Shown one piece after another: positions 25,849-33,899 of a stretch of 64,000 nt of DNA (positions are counted from its first letter, which is position 1; each line of letters starts with the position of its first letter). The translations under genes were made by a program, and so were the position numbers. The notes under the pieces are model-generated. The model had not been told where the DNA came from. It saw only the letters and a list, made by a program, of their open reading frames with translations, and searched no databases. Source of the DNA: Imperialibacter roseus (GTDB taxonomy: Bacteria > Bacteroidota > Bacteroidia > Cytophagales > Cyclobacteriaceae). The stretch is from NCBI RefSeq assembly GCF_032999765.1, contig NZ_CP136051.1:3014417-3078416 (forward strand). The letters are read 5' to 3'.

Positions 25849-27372
25849 TTATTTTTTTCCCGAGTTGCTCACGAAAGCCACTGATTTACTATCAGGCGAC
25901 CACGAAGGCGTATTAATAGTCCCCTGCCCACCATATAAGTAGGCCAATACCTTTGACTCACCACCAGCTGCGGGCATAATTTTTAAAGTGACTCTTTTGT
26001 ACGAAGGGTGCGAATCGACAGGAATGGTGGGTGGAAAAGAAATGTAAAGTATCCACTTGCCATCAGGCGACACGTGCGGGAACCAGTCATTATTTTCATC
26101 GAAAGTCAACTGCTCGTTTCCTGTGCCGTCAGGTTTCATTCGCCACAGCTGCATGGTACCCGACTGAGAGCCGTTGTAGTAAACATACTTTCCGTCAGGT
26201 GAGTACTCGCAACCATCTACGTGCCCCGAAGTGAATTTCGTCAACTGAGTCTCCACTTTCGTTTTGATATTGGCCTTATAAACATTGTAGATATTCCCCC
26301 CGTTTCTCTGAGCTACATAAACCAACTCTTTGTTGTTCGGAGCCCAGCCATGAAAGTAAGAAGGAGTTCCTTCCGTTATCAGTTCGGGTGTTCCTCCTTC
26401 CAGCGGCAGCACATAAACAGTGGAGCCTCCACCAGGAAGTCCATCCCTGTGGCTGCTTACTGCAAGCAGCTTGCCATCAAAGGAGATGCCGTGGTCATTG
26501 TTATTTCTTTTCAAATCACCGGTGTTCAGTTTTTTTGGCTCTCCACCAGCAATGGCCATGGTGTATATTGACCCATCCATGTTGAACAGCAGCTCCTTAC
26601 CGTTAGGCATCCAATTTGGCGCTTCAAAGCGACCATCCTTTTCGTAAACAACGGTTCTTTTTCCATCTGCGATGGTCATTGTTTCCATGCGACAACCAAG
26701 CCATCCGTCTCGCCCTGGGTTGTAATTGTCGGCCACTGGCTTGTCGATCCTCACATTCCAGGCAATGCCTTCTTCAATCACTTCAGGGTTATGCGAGCCC
26801 ACGAATATGCCCGCAAATACTTCATCTGGCATATATGGCATCACGTGAGAGCCAATCATCTGAAGTGGCTCTCCAAAATGTGCAGCTCTCATGATCAATT
26901 CCTTGCCAGAGCGCTCAAGTTGGATTATCGTGTAATTACTTTTTGGAGAAAAAATCTCGTCTTCTGGATCACGCATAAAAGCTCCCCTCAATTCCCTCCA
27001 CTGAAGAACCGTTAGCCCGTCGCCATGAAGGGTGGCACTAACGTGTGCTGCCTTCTCGTCCAATGACTCCCTCACCATCCACCCAATTTTGCGGTGTGGG
27101 TCGACGCCTGCTCCATTGAAACCAAAATTGGCCGTCAGGATAAAATCACCTTTTAGCTTTTGGTGAGCAAAGTGAAATTCGTCTCTTTCAAACCAAATAT
27201 TGTACCCCGCACCTTTGATGGAATAGGTTTGTGTTTGCTCGCTGTAGGTAGCACCCCCTTTATTTTTTGGGTTCCCTACATCCCCGTGGTCAGAAAATAT
27301 TCCGACGGGATTTTGGGCGTTTGTTATGCCAATTGTTAGCAAAAAGCTTAATGCAAGTAGTTTAATTCTCAT
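25849..27372 (-). CDS. Secreted TolB-like beta-propeller protein (PD40 repeats)
   Basis: A 507-residue protein with a signal peptide (MRIKLLALSFLLTIGITNA). Residues about 25-215 form a jelly-roll region similar to DUF1349-type lectin-like domains (GGATYSEQTQTYSIKGAGYNIWF, FGFNGAGVDPHRKIGWMVRE). The remainder is a PD40/WD40-like propeller with repeats of the form APNWMPNGKELLFNMDGSIY, YSPDGKYVYYNGSQSGTMQLW and HVSPDGKWILYISFPP. It is expected in the periplasm or on the surface, binding a glycan or peptide ligand. No catalytic site is evident. It lies upstream of the hybrid regulator on the same strand but has its own terminator. Confidence 0.85.
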   Translation of the reverse strand: MRIKLLALSFLLTIGITNAQNPVGIFSDHGDVGNPKNKGGATYSEQTQTYSIKGAGYNIWFERDEFHFAHQKLKGDFILTANFGFNGAGVDPHRKIGWMVRESLDEKAAHVSATLHGDGLTVLQWRELRGAFMRDPEDEIFSPKSNYTIIQLERSGKELIMRAAHFGEPLQMIGSHVMPYMPDEVFAGIFVGSHNPEVIEEGIAWNVRIDKPVADNYNPGRDGWLGCRMETMTIADGKRTVVYEKDGRFEAPNWMPNGKELLFNMDGSIYTMAIAGGEPKKLNTGDLKRNNNDHGISFDGKLLAVSSHRDGLPGGGSTVYVLPLEGGTPELITEGTPSYFHGWAPNNKELVYVAQRNGGNIYNVYKANIKTKVETQLTKFTSGHVDGCEYSPDGKYVYYNGSQSGTMQLWRMKPDGTGNEQLTFDENNDWFPHVSPDGKWILYISFPPTIPVDSHPSYKRVTLKIMPAAGGESKVLAYLYGGQGTINTPSWSPDSKSVAFVSNSGKK

Positions 27373-27863
27373 AGTGCTGTTCTTAAAGTTTAATTACCCA
27401 GGCAGATCTGGAGTGACAATGGAAGCGGCATCTGCGATCGAGTGCGCTTTTGGTCTGTCACGGTAAAGGTGGATACATTTCGGCCAACCATTCGATGACT
27501 GATGTAACAATGTCACTAGGCATTTTAATTTGTTGGAATCGGATTTGGAAGAGAACCAGCGAAATGAAAATCTGGGCAAAGCTATTTGTAACTTTCCCAC
27601 GTGGTAAAAAGCTCTAATCCAAGTTAAGCTTTCTTGCTCCGAAAAAATGTGTCACCTTTTTAAAATGAAAGTGCTTCCCTTTCGTATTTGGTGGGAGTAA
27701 ACAAACAAGAACCATAAACGAGTATAAATACATGGAAAGAGGGCGGGGATTACCCGCCCCTTTTTCTTTTAACAGTTGGTGTCAGTAAATTATAGTATTT
27801 GGGAGCCAAAGGTGTATTTGACAGACCCAAGCTCCAGTTTAACGTAGCTGCCCTCACTTGCCC
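27373..27863. other. 490-base intergenic region with no clear gene
   Basis: It contains a possible minus-strand -7 box (CAAAGCTA at 27577-27584, TAGCTTTG on the minus strand) that could serve the TolB-like gene, and a strong hairpin near 27750 described separately. No frame longer than a few codons has support. Confidence 0.4.
27736..27766 (+). terminator. Hairpin terminator with a plus-strand T-run but no obvious plus-strand gene
   Basis: The stem GGGCGGG-GATTA-CCCGCCC (27741-27759) is followed on the plus strand by CTTTTTCTTTT. On the minus strand it is followed only by TCTTTCC. It lies about 105 bases past the minus-strand stop at 27864, so it may also serve that gene. The better T-run points to a plus-strand transcript. 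Confidence 0.6.
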
Positions 27864-28775
27864 TTAGCTCGACAAAACCCCGTTCAGCTTATCGTATAAC
27901 GCTTTTACCTTTTGCTTTGGGTCGCCGGCACCTAGCGTTTCGATGGGTAAGTAACCCTTATAGTCCGATGCTCTGATGATATCTATCAGCTTTTTTAAAT
28001 CCGTCTCTATTTCCTCGCCCTCTACAAAAATCAATTCCTTAATCTGCCAGTTGACTGCATAAGGAATGGTCTTCTCAATTTCCTCATAGGGATCCCCTAC
28101 CCGGTAACTTCCCGTGTCCAAAATAAGTCCGAACCATTCAGAGTCAACCATCTCCATTATCTTTGTAACGTGCTCTGCAGTTTTGATAAAGTCGTTATGG
28201 TTTTGAATGGCCACTGTTACGCCAAACTTCTTGCCATGGTCAATACATTCCTGAATGTCTTTCACCATCCAGGCGGCAACGTTGTTCCATGAAAACCCGT
28301 CGGGCACTTTGGCACCTGCAAAAATCCTGATCACAGGAGCCCCGAGTTTAGCGGCCGCTTCAATCCAATTTTTTACCAGCTTTACTTCTTCCTTTCTTTT
28401 TTCAGGATCGGCCAGCGTAAAATCGTTGCGAACACCGGTGCCGCTTATGTCCAGCCCCAACCGAAAAGCGTGCCTCTTGATCTCAAACAGGTAGTCGTCT
28501 GGCGGCACATTGGGGTAGCCTTTGAAATAATAAGCAGTAATATCCACAGCCGCAAAACCAACTTCTGAACAGTACTCCAGCATATCGTGCACATCCATAC
28601 TGCCATCGGTAAGTGGCGCATTGAAGGAAAATGCATTGAGACTGATTTTCAACTGAGAAGCTTTTGCAGACCTGCCCGCAATGTGCTGCGCCAAAAGCGT
28701 TGGCGTTGAGGCAAAATTCACTGCCGATAACGCAGATAGGCCTAGTGCACCCTTCAAAAGCTGTCTTCTTTTCAT
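27864..28775 (-). CDS. Exported sugar phosphate isomerase/epimerase-like TIM barrel (second paralogue)
   Basis: I choose the ATG at 28775, giving MKRRQLLKGALGLSALSAVNF, a Tat-like leader; in-frame ATGs at 28787 and 28817 add a few residues before it. About 303 residues of xylose isomerase-like TIM barrel: KISLNAFSFNAPL, VGFAAVDITAYYFKGYPN, APVIRIFAGAKVP, VTVAIQNHNDF, WFGLILDTGSYR and KGYLPIETLG. Acidic and His residues at the strand ends fit a metal site. It differs clearly from the paralogue near 19 kb and from the one near 44 kb. The substrate is unknown; a keto-sugar role is an inference. It is divergent from the YdjC-like deacetylase gene, with 150 bases for both promoters. Confidence 0.87.
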   Translation of the reverse strand: MKRRQLLKGALGLSALSAVNFASTPTLLAQHIAGRSAKASQLKISLNAFSFNAPLTDGSMDVHDMLEYCSEVGFAAVDITAYYFKGYPNVPPDDYLFEIKRHAFRLGLDISGTGVRNDFTLADPEKRKEEVKLVKNWIEAAAKLGAPVIRIFAGAKVPDGFSWNNVAAWMVKDIQECIDHGKKFGVTVAIQNHNDFIKTAEHVTKIMEMVDSEWFGLILDTGSYRVGDPYEEIEKTIPYAVNWQIKELIFVEGEEIETDLKKLIDIIRASDYKGYLPIETLGAGDPKQKVKALYDKLNGVLSS

Positions 28776-28924
28776 GCTATTTATCATGGCTGGGGTATTC
28801 TTCAATGAGCTGTTCACACTTTTGCACGTCAGCGCATTCTCTAAATTAATAAACTTCCATTATTTTACACCTCATTAATGCGTTATCTTAGCATTACATA
28901 TTTCTAAACCTACTAAAACTGAGC

Positions 28925-29770
28925 ATGATCAGACTATTTCAACTAGCCTTCTCACTTCTTCTTTTCACCGGCAGCATCCACCTTTCAGCGCAACGCTTAA
29001 TCGTTCGTGGAGACGACATGGGATTCTCTCATAGTGGCAATGTAGCACTAATTAAGACCTTTAAGGAAGGCATAGAAACATCAATCGAAGTGATTGTTCC
29101 ATCGGCATGGTTTCCTGAGGCCGTCAAGATGCTGGAGGAAAACCCAGGTATTGACGTCGGCATTCACCTGGTGCTCACCAGCGAGTGGGACAATGTGAAA
29201 TGGCAGCCGCTGACCGATGCGCTAAGCCTTCGAAACAAGGACGGATACTTCTTTCCAATGATATGGCCCAATAAAAACTATCCGGGGCAAGCAGTGCTGG
29301 AAAACGAATTCAGCCTCGATGACATTGAAAAAGAGTGGAGAGCACAGATAGAACTTGCAAAGAAAATGATTCCCAGGCTCAGTCACATCTCGGGCCATAT
29401 GGGCTGCACAAACCTAAACGATGAAGCGGCCGCCATTGCCAAAAAGCTGGCGATAGAATATGATATCGATATTGATACGCAGAAATTGGGCGTGCAGGGT
29501 GCCAGGTACGAGGGAGCACATGGCACGCTAGCGGAAAAGAAAGAAAGCTTCAGCAAAATGCTCAACAAGCTGGAAAAGGGAAAAACTTATATGTTTGTGG
29601 AGCATCCGGGCATCGACACGCCCGAGCTGAGGGCAATTTCGCACATTGGTTATGAGAATGTGGCCGAAGACCGTCAGGGTGTAACTGACCTTTGGATAGA
29701 CGAAGAAATCAAAACGCTAATAAAGAAAAAGGGCATTCAGCTTATCAGCTACAAAGACCTTGTGAAATAG
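28925..29770 (+). CDS. YdjC/ChbG-family carbohydrate deacetylase, secreted
   Basis: A 281-residue protein with a signal peptide (MIRLFQLAFSLLLFTGSIHLSA). The domain shows the YdjC/HpnK pattern: IVRGDDMGFSHSGN (metal-binding Asp pair), DVGIHLVLTSEW (His) and LSHISGHMGC (His). Characterised members (ChbG, HpnK) remove N-acetyl groups from chito-oligosaccharides or hopanoid-linked sugars. It lies 65 bases before the semialdehyde dehydrogenase operon on the same strand and may be its first gene. Many Bacteroidota carry secreted YdjC proteins of unknown substrate, so deacetylation is the family prediction only. Confidence 0.87.
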   Translation: MIRLFQLAFSLLLFTGSIHLSAQRLIVRGDDMGFSHSGNVALIKTFKEGIETSIEVIVPSAWFPEAVKMLEENPGIDVGIHLVLTSEWDNVKWQPLTDALSLRNKDGYFFPMIWPNKNYPGQAVLENEFSLDDIEKEWRAQIELAKKMIPRLSHISGHMGCTNLNDEAAAIAKKLAIEYDIDIDTQKLGVQGARYEGAHGTLAEKKESFSKMLNKLEKGKTYMFVEHPGIDTPELRAISHIGYENVAEDRQGVTDLWIDEEIKTLIKKKGIQLISYKDLVK

Positions 29771-29835
29771 TGCTGAATGGAATCCCGCAATAGTTTTAAT
29801 TAATTTTACTTACGAAAAGACACCATCATTTATTC

Positions 29836-31410
29836 ATGCAGTTAACAGGAAAGAATTTAATCGGAAATAAACTATCAGGTATCAATCCTCAAAGCTTCAA
29901 AGGGCACGGCGGGCACTCAGGCATCGCATTCCACGAAGCAACAGTCGGAGAAGTCGATCAGGCTGTAGCCATTGCCCATAAGGCTTTTGGCAGTTACAAA
30001 AACACATCAGGCGTAGAAAGAGCTATCTTTCTTGAGCGCATCGCTCAGCTAATCGACGAAAGCAAGGGCGAATTAGTAGCCATCGCCATGACGGAGTCAC
30101 GACTGCCTGAGGGAAGGCTCATGGGAGAAACAGGACGTACTACAGGCCAGTTGAAGCTATTTGCCTCTCTTCTTAGAGAAGGCTCATGGGTCAATGCCAT
30201 GATCGACCCAGCCATTCCTGACCGCCAGCCACTGCCTAAACCTGACGTGCGCCAAATGCAAAGACCACTTGGTCCGGTGGCTGTGTTTGGCGCCAGCAAT
30301 TTTCCATTTGCATTTTCCACCGCTGGCGGCGACACCGCATCTGCGCTCGCCGCAGGTTGCCCAGTTGTGTGCAAAGCACATCCGGGTCACCCTGCTACTT
30401 CCGAGCTGGTGGCTTCGCTCATTGTGCAAGCTGCCAATGACACAGGCATGCCAGAGGGCGTTTTCTGTCACCTACAAGGCGAGGGTTATGAGGCAAGCGT
30501 TCACCTGGTCTCTCATCCGGCGATAAAGGCGGTAGGGTTCACCGGTTCGCTTGGCGGAGGCAGAGCCCTCTTCAATGCTGCCGCCAAGCGAAACGAACCA
30601 ATTCCGGTTTATGCTGAAATGGGCAGTGTGAATCCTGTATTTGTATTGCCAGAAATATTGGAAAAAGAAGCCACTGCACTTGGGCAGAAGCTGGCTGGCT
30701 CTAACCTAATGGGTGCCGGGCAATTCTGCACCAACCCTGGTGTGATTGTCGCTGTAAAGTCGAAGGCCCAGGAGCAATTTACTGAAGCCTTCAAAACAGC
30801 CCTTGAGGCGGCCTCTGCCGACAACATGCTCACCGACAAAGTATTTAGTGGCTACTGCAGCAACCTCGGCAAAATGGCTTCGCTGCGGGGCGTTACCCAG
30901 CTCGTCGGCAACTTAACCGCAAAAGAAGGTGTTGCTGCTATCCCACACATGTTTCAGGTAGAAGCAAGTGCCTTTATCAACAACCCCGACTTGCAAGAGG
31001 AAGTATTTGGGCCGAGCTCATTGCATGTGGTGGCCGACAATGCCGCACAAATGAAGCAAGTGTCTGATATCCTTCACGGACAGCTCACAGCAAGCGTTTG
31101 GGGCACAGAAAAGGACATGAAAGGGCATTCGGAGCTGATAGGAACCCTTGAAAGTAAGGCTGGAAGGGTGATTTTCAACGCACCTCCAACAGGTGTGGAA
31201 GTAACCTATGCCATGGTGCATGGCGGCCCCTACCCGGCTACCACCGACAGCAGGTCTACTTCGGTAGGCACCAACGCTATTTATCGTTTCACAAGAGCAG
31301 TGTGTTATCAGGGCTATCACCAGGCACTGCTACCTGAGGCGCTGCAAGATGCAAATCCATTGTCCATCACTAGAAAGGTAAACGGTCAGTTTACCGATAA
31401 AGCGCTATGA
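29836..31410 (+). CDS. Aldehyde dehydrogenase, 2-oxoglutarate semialdehyde (2,5-dioxovalerate) dehydrogenase type
   Basis: A 524-residue NADP-type aldehyde dehydrogenase with the catalytic Cys in GAGQFCTNPGV (Cys298), the Glu segment in VYAEMGSVNPVFV and the cofactor-binding GPVAVFGASNFPFAFS. Sequence features and length match the 2,5-dioxovalerate (alpha-ketoglutaric semialdehyde) dehydrogenase subgroup, which turns the product of pentonate or hexarate catabolism into 2-oxoglutarate. The gene is followed by a DUF6786 lipoprotein and an FAH-fold dehydratase, each overlapping its neighbour by 4 bases. The dehydratase would make the semialdehyde used here, so the pair closes a Weimberg-type non-phosphorylating route. 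Cytoplasmic. Confidence 0.9.
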   Translation: MQLTGKNLIGNKLSGINPQSFKGHGGHSGIAFHEATVGEVDQAVAIAHKAFGSYKNTSGVERAIFLERIAQLIDESKGELVAIAMTESRLPEGRLMGETGRTTGQLKLFASLLREGSWVNAMIDPAIPDRQPLPKPDVRQMQRPLGPVAVFGASNFPFAFSTAGGDTASALAAGCPVVCKAHPGHPATSELVASLIVQAANDTGMPEGVFCHLQGEGYEASVHLVSHPAIKAVGFTGSLGGGRALFNAAAKRNEPIPVYAEMGSVNPVFVLPEILEKEATALGQKLAGSNLMGAGQFCTNPGVIVAVKSKAQEQFTEAFKTALEAASADNMLTDKVFSGYCSNLGKMASLRGVTQLVGNLTAKEGVAAIPHMFQVEASAFINNPDLQEEVFGPSSLHVVADNAAQMKQVSDILHGQLTASVWGTEKDMKGHSELIGTLESKAGRVIFNAPPTGVEVTYAMVHGGPYPATTDSRSTSVGTNAIYRFTRAVCYQGYHQALLPEALQDANPLSITRKVNGQFTDKAL

Positions 31411-32642
31411 AAAAGCTCATTCCCTGCCTCATTGGTCTCTGGGCCCTGGCGGGGTGCAGCCAAACAGTTAATGAAAACAAGGAGAAAGCGATGCCAGCTA
31501 AGGGAACCTATGCTTATGATTCTGCTTTCCTGAAAGCCAACACGTCCTCGGTTTACGAACTAAAATCGCCTGACGGGCAGGCAAGGGTGCTGCTTTCAGC
31601 TGACTATCAGGGTCGGGTAATGACCAGTACTGCCACAGGCGCTTCTGGTAACAGCTACGGCTGGCTCAACTACAATCTGATTGAGGCAGGCGACTGGAAG
31701 AAGCAATTCAATCCCGTGGGTGGTGAAGAACGCTTTTGGCTAGGGCCGGAAGGTGGTCAGTTCTCGGTGTACTTTAAAGGTGGAGATTCCTTCGAAATCG
31801 GCAACTGGCAGGTTCCCGCCATCATTGACACGGTGGCCTACCCTGTTGTTTCCGCTACTGAAGATGAAGTAATCTTCGGAATTGAAGCGAGCGTCACCAA
31901 CTACAGCGGAACCGTATTTGACCTGGCCATCGAACGAAGTGTTCGGTTGTTGTCGCAGGAGGCGCTGGCTGCTAGCCTTGGTGTTACTTGGGGAGAAAGC
32001 CTGAAGTGGGTTGGCTATGAAACGGCGAACCGTATTATCAACAAAGGAGCCAATCAATGGACAAAGGACAGGGGTCTCCTATCCATCTGGCTGCTGGGCA
32101 TGATGACGCCATCACCCGAAACCATGGTGATTATTCCTTTCAAGCCAACTGAAGGAGCGAAAGACCATATCACTGATGACTATTTCGGGGAAATACCAGC
32201 AGAAAGGCTAACAGTAACGGACAGCGTGATCTATTTCCAGTGCGACGGCCTTTACCGGAGTAAACTTGGCTTGTCGCCTGCCATTGCCAAGCCAATAGCT
32301 GCCAGTTTCGACATTGCAAAGAATATTCTAACCATCATCAAGTTTCCGGTCGAGCCAAACGGCGCCTATGTAAACTCAAAATGGGAAATGCAGGATGAGC
32401 CTTTCAAGGGCGACGTTGTAAACTCTTACAATGATGGGCCAATGGCAGATGGCTCTCAAATGGGGCCTTTTTACGAAATTGAATCTTCGTCGCCAGCCAA
32501 AGAACTGGAGCCAGGCGAAGCGCAGGAACACAAGCAACTGACCTGCCATTTCGAAGGAGAATTCGAAAGCCTCAACAAATTATCTAAAACCCTATTGGGC
32601 ATTGATCTAAACGATATAAAACGCAAGAAAACAACCCTATGA
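31407..32642 (+). CDS. DUF6786 lipoprotein of unknown function
   Basis: A 411-residue protein with a lipoprotein signal ([17 protein letters not shown]; Cys17) and a DUF6786-like beta-rich body: [54 protein letters not shown] and [44 protein letters not shown]. The Trp- and Gly-rich strands and the latter segment look like a sugar-binding galactose mutarotase-like fold, but I see no catalytic His pair. The ATG overlaps the previous stop (ATGA) and its own stop overlaps the next ATG, so the three products are made together. A role as a periplasmic sugar-acid binder or mutarotase is inference. The function is undescribed. Confidence 0.85.
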   Translation: MKKLIPCLIGLWALAGCSQTVNENKEKAMPAKGTYAYDSAFLKANTSSVYELKSPDGQARVLLSADYQGRVMTSTATGASGNSYGWLNYNLIEAGDWKKQFNPVGGEERFWLGPEGGQFSVYFKGGDSFEIGNWQVPAIIDTVAYPVVSATEDEVIFGIEASVTNYSGTVFDLAIERSVRLLSQEALAASLGVTWGESLKWVGYETANRIINKGANQWTKDRGLLSIWLLGMMTPSPETMVIIPFKPTEGAKDHITDDYFGEIPAERLTVTDSVIYFQCDGLYRSKLGLSPAIAKPIAASFDIAKNILTIIKFPVEPNGAYVNSKWEMQDEPFKGDVVNSYNDGPMADGSQMGPFYEIESSSPAKELEPGEAQEHKQLTCHFEGEFESLNKLSKTLLGIDLNDIKRKKTTL

Positions 32643-33484
32643 AACTTTATAAAACTTCCAACCGAATCATCGCCGAGTACGAAGGCCAGTCTTACCAAAT
32701 CTCTGATAGCTGGGATCATGCCGTGAACCAAAGCAAGCTTCACGACCATCTGGCAAAACTGGTGAAATCTGCCAAGCCGCTTGAGTCTGGCATAAAAAAA
32801 GATTGGCTCAAGGATGGACTGAGCGCTCCCATTGGTAGTCAGGAGGTGTGGGCCTCCGGCGTTACCTACCTTAGAAGCAGAGATGCCAGAATGGAAGAAA
32901 GTAAAAGTGGCGGTGGATCTGATTTCTATCAGAAAGTATACGATGCCGACCGGCCGGAACTCTTCTTCAAGGCGTTGGCTCATAGGGTAGTTGGGCATGG
33001 AGGAGAAGTATATATCAGAAAGGACTCAACCTGGAACGTGCCTGAGCCGGAGCTCACTCTTTTTATCAATTCCAAAGGAGAAATTCAGGGCTATACCGTT
33101 GGCAACGACATGAGCAGCCGCAGCATCGAGGGAGAAAATCCACTTTATTTACCTCAAGCCAAGTCGTATGAAAAAGCCTGCGCACTTGGCCCCTGTCTTT
33201 ACGTACCTAAAGAGCCTATTTCGCTGGATACCAATATTGTAATTTCTATCAAAAGAGGTGGAAACGAGGTCTTTCATGAAGAAATTCAGCTCAACAGAAT
33301 GAAGCGCAAGTTTGACGAGTTGGTAGAATATCTATACAGGGCTTGCCACTTTAATCAGGGAGCCTACCTGATGACAGGCACGGGCATTATCCCTCCGAAT
33401 GAGTTTACGCTACAGGCTGGCGACATGGTAAGCATCAGTATCGATGGCATCGGAACGCTGGAAAATGTGGTTGGGGTGATTTGA
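32639..33484 (+). CDS. Fumarylacetoacetate hydrolase-fold dehydratase, 2-dehydro-3-deoxy-pentonate type
   Basis: A 281-residue FAH-fold enzyme. The metal site is seen in PEPELTLFI and [18 protein letters not shown], where the Glu pair and Asp match ligands in 2-keto-3-deoxy-D-arabinonate dehydratase and relatives. Further family segments are [32 protein letters not shown] and [13 protein letters not shown]. The predicted reaction is dehydration of a 2-keto-3-deoxypentonate to 2,5-dioxovalerate, the substrate of the dehydrogenase two genes upstream. It is the third gene of a coupled set. The real substrate could be a hexonate derivative; both fit the fold. Confidence 0.88.
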   Translation: MKLYKTSNRIIAEYEGQSYQISDSWDHAVNQSKLHDHLAKLVKSAKPLESGIKKDWLKDGLSAPIGSQEVWASGVTYLRSRDARMEESKSGGGSDFYQKVYDADRPELFFKALAHRVVGHGGEVYIRKDSTWNVPEPELTLFINSKGEIQGYTVGNDMSSRSIEGENPLYLPQAKSYEKACALGPCLYVPKEPISLDTNIVISIKRGGNEVFHEEIQLNRMKRKFDELVEYLYRACHFNQGAYLMTGTGIIPPNEFTLQAGDMVSISIDGIGTLENVVGVI

Positions 33485-33570
33485 TAACCACAATTTATGT
33501 CTGCTCATCTTAAGATGAAACTTTTCTCTTTGAGATAGAATTATTTCACAAACAAAAAGTAAATTGGAAC

Positions 33571-33780
33571 ATGAGCAGACATGAAGATTTTGAGAGAAAA
33601 ATCAATAGAAGCCTCAATACTATGGAAGCTAAAATTTCCTATTTACATGAGGGTATGAGAGGGCTTCAGGATTCTTTTAAGGAATTTCACGAAGACATAA
33701 CTGAATACATGGCCTTTTCGGCTGAAAAATATGCAGATCACGAAAAGCGTCTTGCTGCGCTTGAAAAGAAGGTGCAATAG
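33571..33780 (+). CDS. Small coiled-coil protein of unknown function
   Basis: A 69-residue polar protein with heptad-like hydrophobic spacing (DFERKINRSLNTMEAKISYL, then EKYADHEKRLAALEKKVQ). It looks like a short helical or coiled-coil protein with no signal peptide. A 14-base palindrome TCATCTTAAGATGA at 33505-33518 precedes the gene and may be an operator. The gene is short but has a good start, and it lies on the strand opposite the surface protein that follows. I do not recognise a family. Confidence 0.55.
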   Translation: MSRHEDFERKINRSLNTMEAKISYLHEGMRGLQDSFKEFHEDITEYMAFSAEKYADHEKRLAALEKKVQ

Positions 33781-33805
33781 ACCGTCAACATTTTAAAAAA
33801 TAACC

Positions 33806-33882
33806 TACTCCTTACTCCCTCCTCCACTTCTTCTTCTCACTTAGCTTTTTCTTGGCGTTAATATCCATGCGAAAAACAGCAT
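33806..33882 (-). pseudogene. Duplicated 3' end of arfB
   Basis: Positions 33806-33858 match 38340-38392 perfectly (53 bases), the region that encodes the last 15 residues of ArfB and its stop. In the same reading frame the copy gives an ArfB-like end: AVFRMDINAKKKLSEKKKW then RRE and stop, against AVQRRIDAKKKLSEKKKW in ArfB. The homology fades upstream of 33882. It lacks the GGQ domain and cannot be functional as ArfB. It follows the surface protein gene on the same strand and forms a direct repeat with the real gene end on the other side. Confidence 0.8.
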
Positions 33883-33899
33883 CATATATCGAACCCACC

